Source of the DNA: Nitratifractor sp.
GTDB lineage: Bacteria > Campylobacterota > Campylobacteria > Campylobacterales > Sulfurovaceae
Reading direction: 5' to 3'
Assembly (NCBI GenBank): GCA_015488535.1
Contig: WFNP01000047.1
Coordinates: forward strand, 1-54,820
Length of the DNA stretch: 54,820 bases
Part shown: piece after piece, positions 54,490-54,820 of the stretch
How positions within the stretch are numbered: the first letter of the stretch is position 1
How the letters are laid out: each line of letters opens with the position of its first letter
Translations under genes and position numbers: made by a program
Notes under the pieces: model-generated
What the model was told of the DNA's origin: nothing
Databases searched by the model: none
The model's input: only the letters and a program-made list of their open reading frames with translations

Positions 54490-54508
54490 TTACTCTCCTC
54501 ACTCTCTT

Positions 54509-54514
54509 ATAATA
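54509..54514 (-). promoter_or_regulatory. Candidate -10 box for the MoxR operon
   Basis: Minus-strand TATTAT (context AGTATTATAAGAG) lies 20 nt upstream of the ATG at 54489. No -35 is apparent. Confidence 0.4.
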
Positions 54515-54616
54515 CTATGAAATATATACCTTTTTATCTTAAACAATGAGACAGATAAGATGATATGTATAGCTGATAACCATCTATTAGCTTATCAAAT
54601 ATCTAAACAATTAATA

Positions 54617-54820
54617 TTAGATACTCAAACTCTCACCAAAGTGCAATAGTTTAAAATCAAAAAATCTATATTCACAAAAAGTTTGCATAATTGGTATTTT
54701 ATCTCTATTTTTATATACACTGTCAAATAGATTATATTTATAGGAATTAGTAGTTTTTAGATTTTGATAATCAAGTTTTAGTTTATTATCATCTATTGCA
54801 ATAAAAAAATAGTATTTTAC
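54617..54820 (-). CDS. C-terminal end of an unidentified protein, truncated by the window edge
   Basis: The minus strand is open from base 54820 to a TAA at 54619-54617, giving 67 residues with a sensible composition: VKYYFFIAIDDNKLKLDYQN, then KYNLFDSVYKNRDKIPIMQT, then FCEYRFFDFKLLHFGESLSI. The start is outside the window. I do not recognise the family. The 127 bp between this stop and the MoxR ATG hold the putative MoxR promoter and no terminator I can see. Confidence 0.5.
   Translation of the reverse strand, partial: VKYYFFIAIDDNKLKLDYQNLKTTNSYKYNLFDSVYKNRDKIPIMQTFCEYRFFDFKLLHFGESLSI

Overview
The window comes from an AT-rich Campylobacterota (epsilonproteobacterial) chromosome, most likely a free-living Sulfurovum/Sulfurimonas-like organism. 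The genus is inference. The evidence is gene order: several blocks reproduce arrangements I recall from Helicobacter pylori, namely coaD-tmk; amidase - nitronate monooxygenase-like - tyrS - spoT - rpoZ - pyrH; rpiB - M50 protease - lepB - folD; pdxJ-pdxA; and yidC-jag-mnmE. TTG starts with good Shine-Dalgarno sites are frequent (ftsK, queD, spoT, yidC, the YdcF-like gene, tgpA).

Layout. 1-3.5 kb is accessory: the end of a DUF2202 gene, a repeat locus, the C-terminal relic of a REP-associated tyrosine transposase (RAYT), and a single-chain restriction-methylation enzyme. 3.5-12.7 kb holds ftsK, coaD-tmk-hisS, queD, an MscS channel overlapping a receiver/HPt-like protein, and an ABC-F ATPase. 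12.7-23.8 kb holds two outer-membrane-type proteins, a carboxy(nor)spermidine dehydrogenase, a YdcF-like protein and the amidase-to-pyrH operon. 23.9-33.1 kb holds cobyrinate diamide synthase, two small haem proteins, rpiB to folD, rodA directly abutting a CAU tRNA, pgeF and pyrD. 33.2-41.1 kb holds an RNase T2, an orphan response regulator with duplicated N-terminal modules, a membrane spermidine synthase-like protein with a DNA glycosylase and a DUF4149 protein, an M3 oligopeptidase and a GGDEF protein. 41.2-50.7 kb holds argG, pdxJA, yidC-jag-mnmE, a lipoprotein and trpB. 50.8-54.5 kb is a MoxR/DUF58/TgpA operon, and a gene cut by the right edge follows.

Most genes are housekeeping: protein export and membrane insertion (lepB, yidC), cell-wall synthesis and turnover (rodA, amidase), translation and tRNA modification (hisS, tyrS, mnmE, queD), stringent response (spoT), and amino acid, nucleotide and cofactor synthesis. 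I see no prophage, CRISPR array, rRNA or intact transposase.

The most unusual signal is between genes. A family of short interspersed elements recurs at seven loci. Some carry two distinct, related ends in inverted orientation, and most carry hairpins with CTAAAG/CTTTAG-type cores. Most lie between convergent genes, and a RAYT relic sits beside one of them. This looks like a REP/MITE-type repeat system. The end structure and the composite arrangement are the parts I cannot match to a named family.
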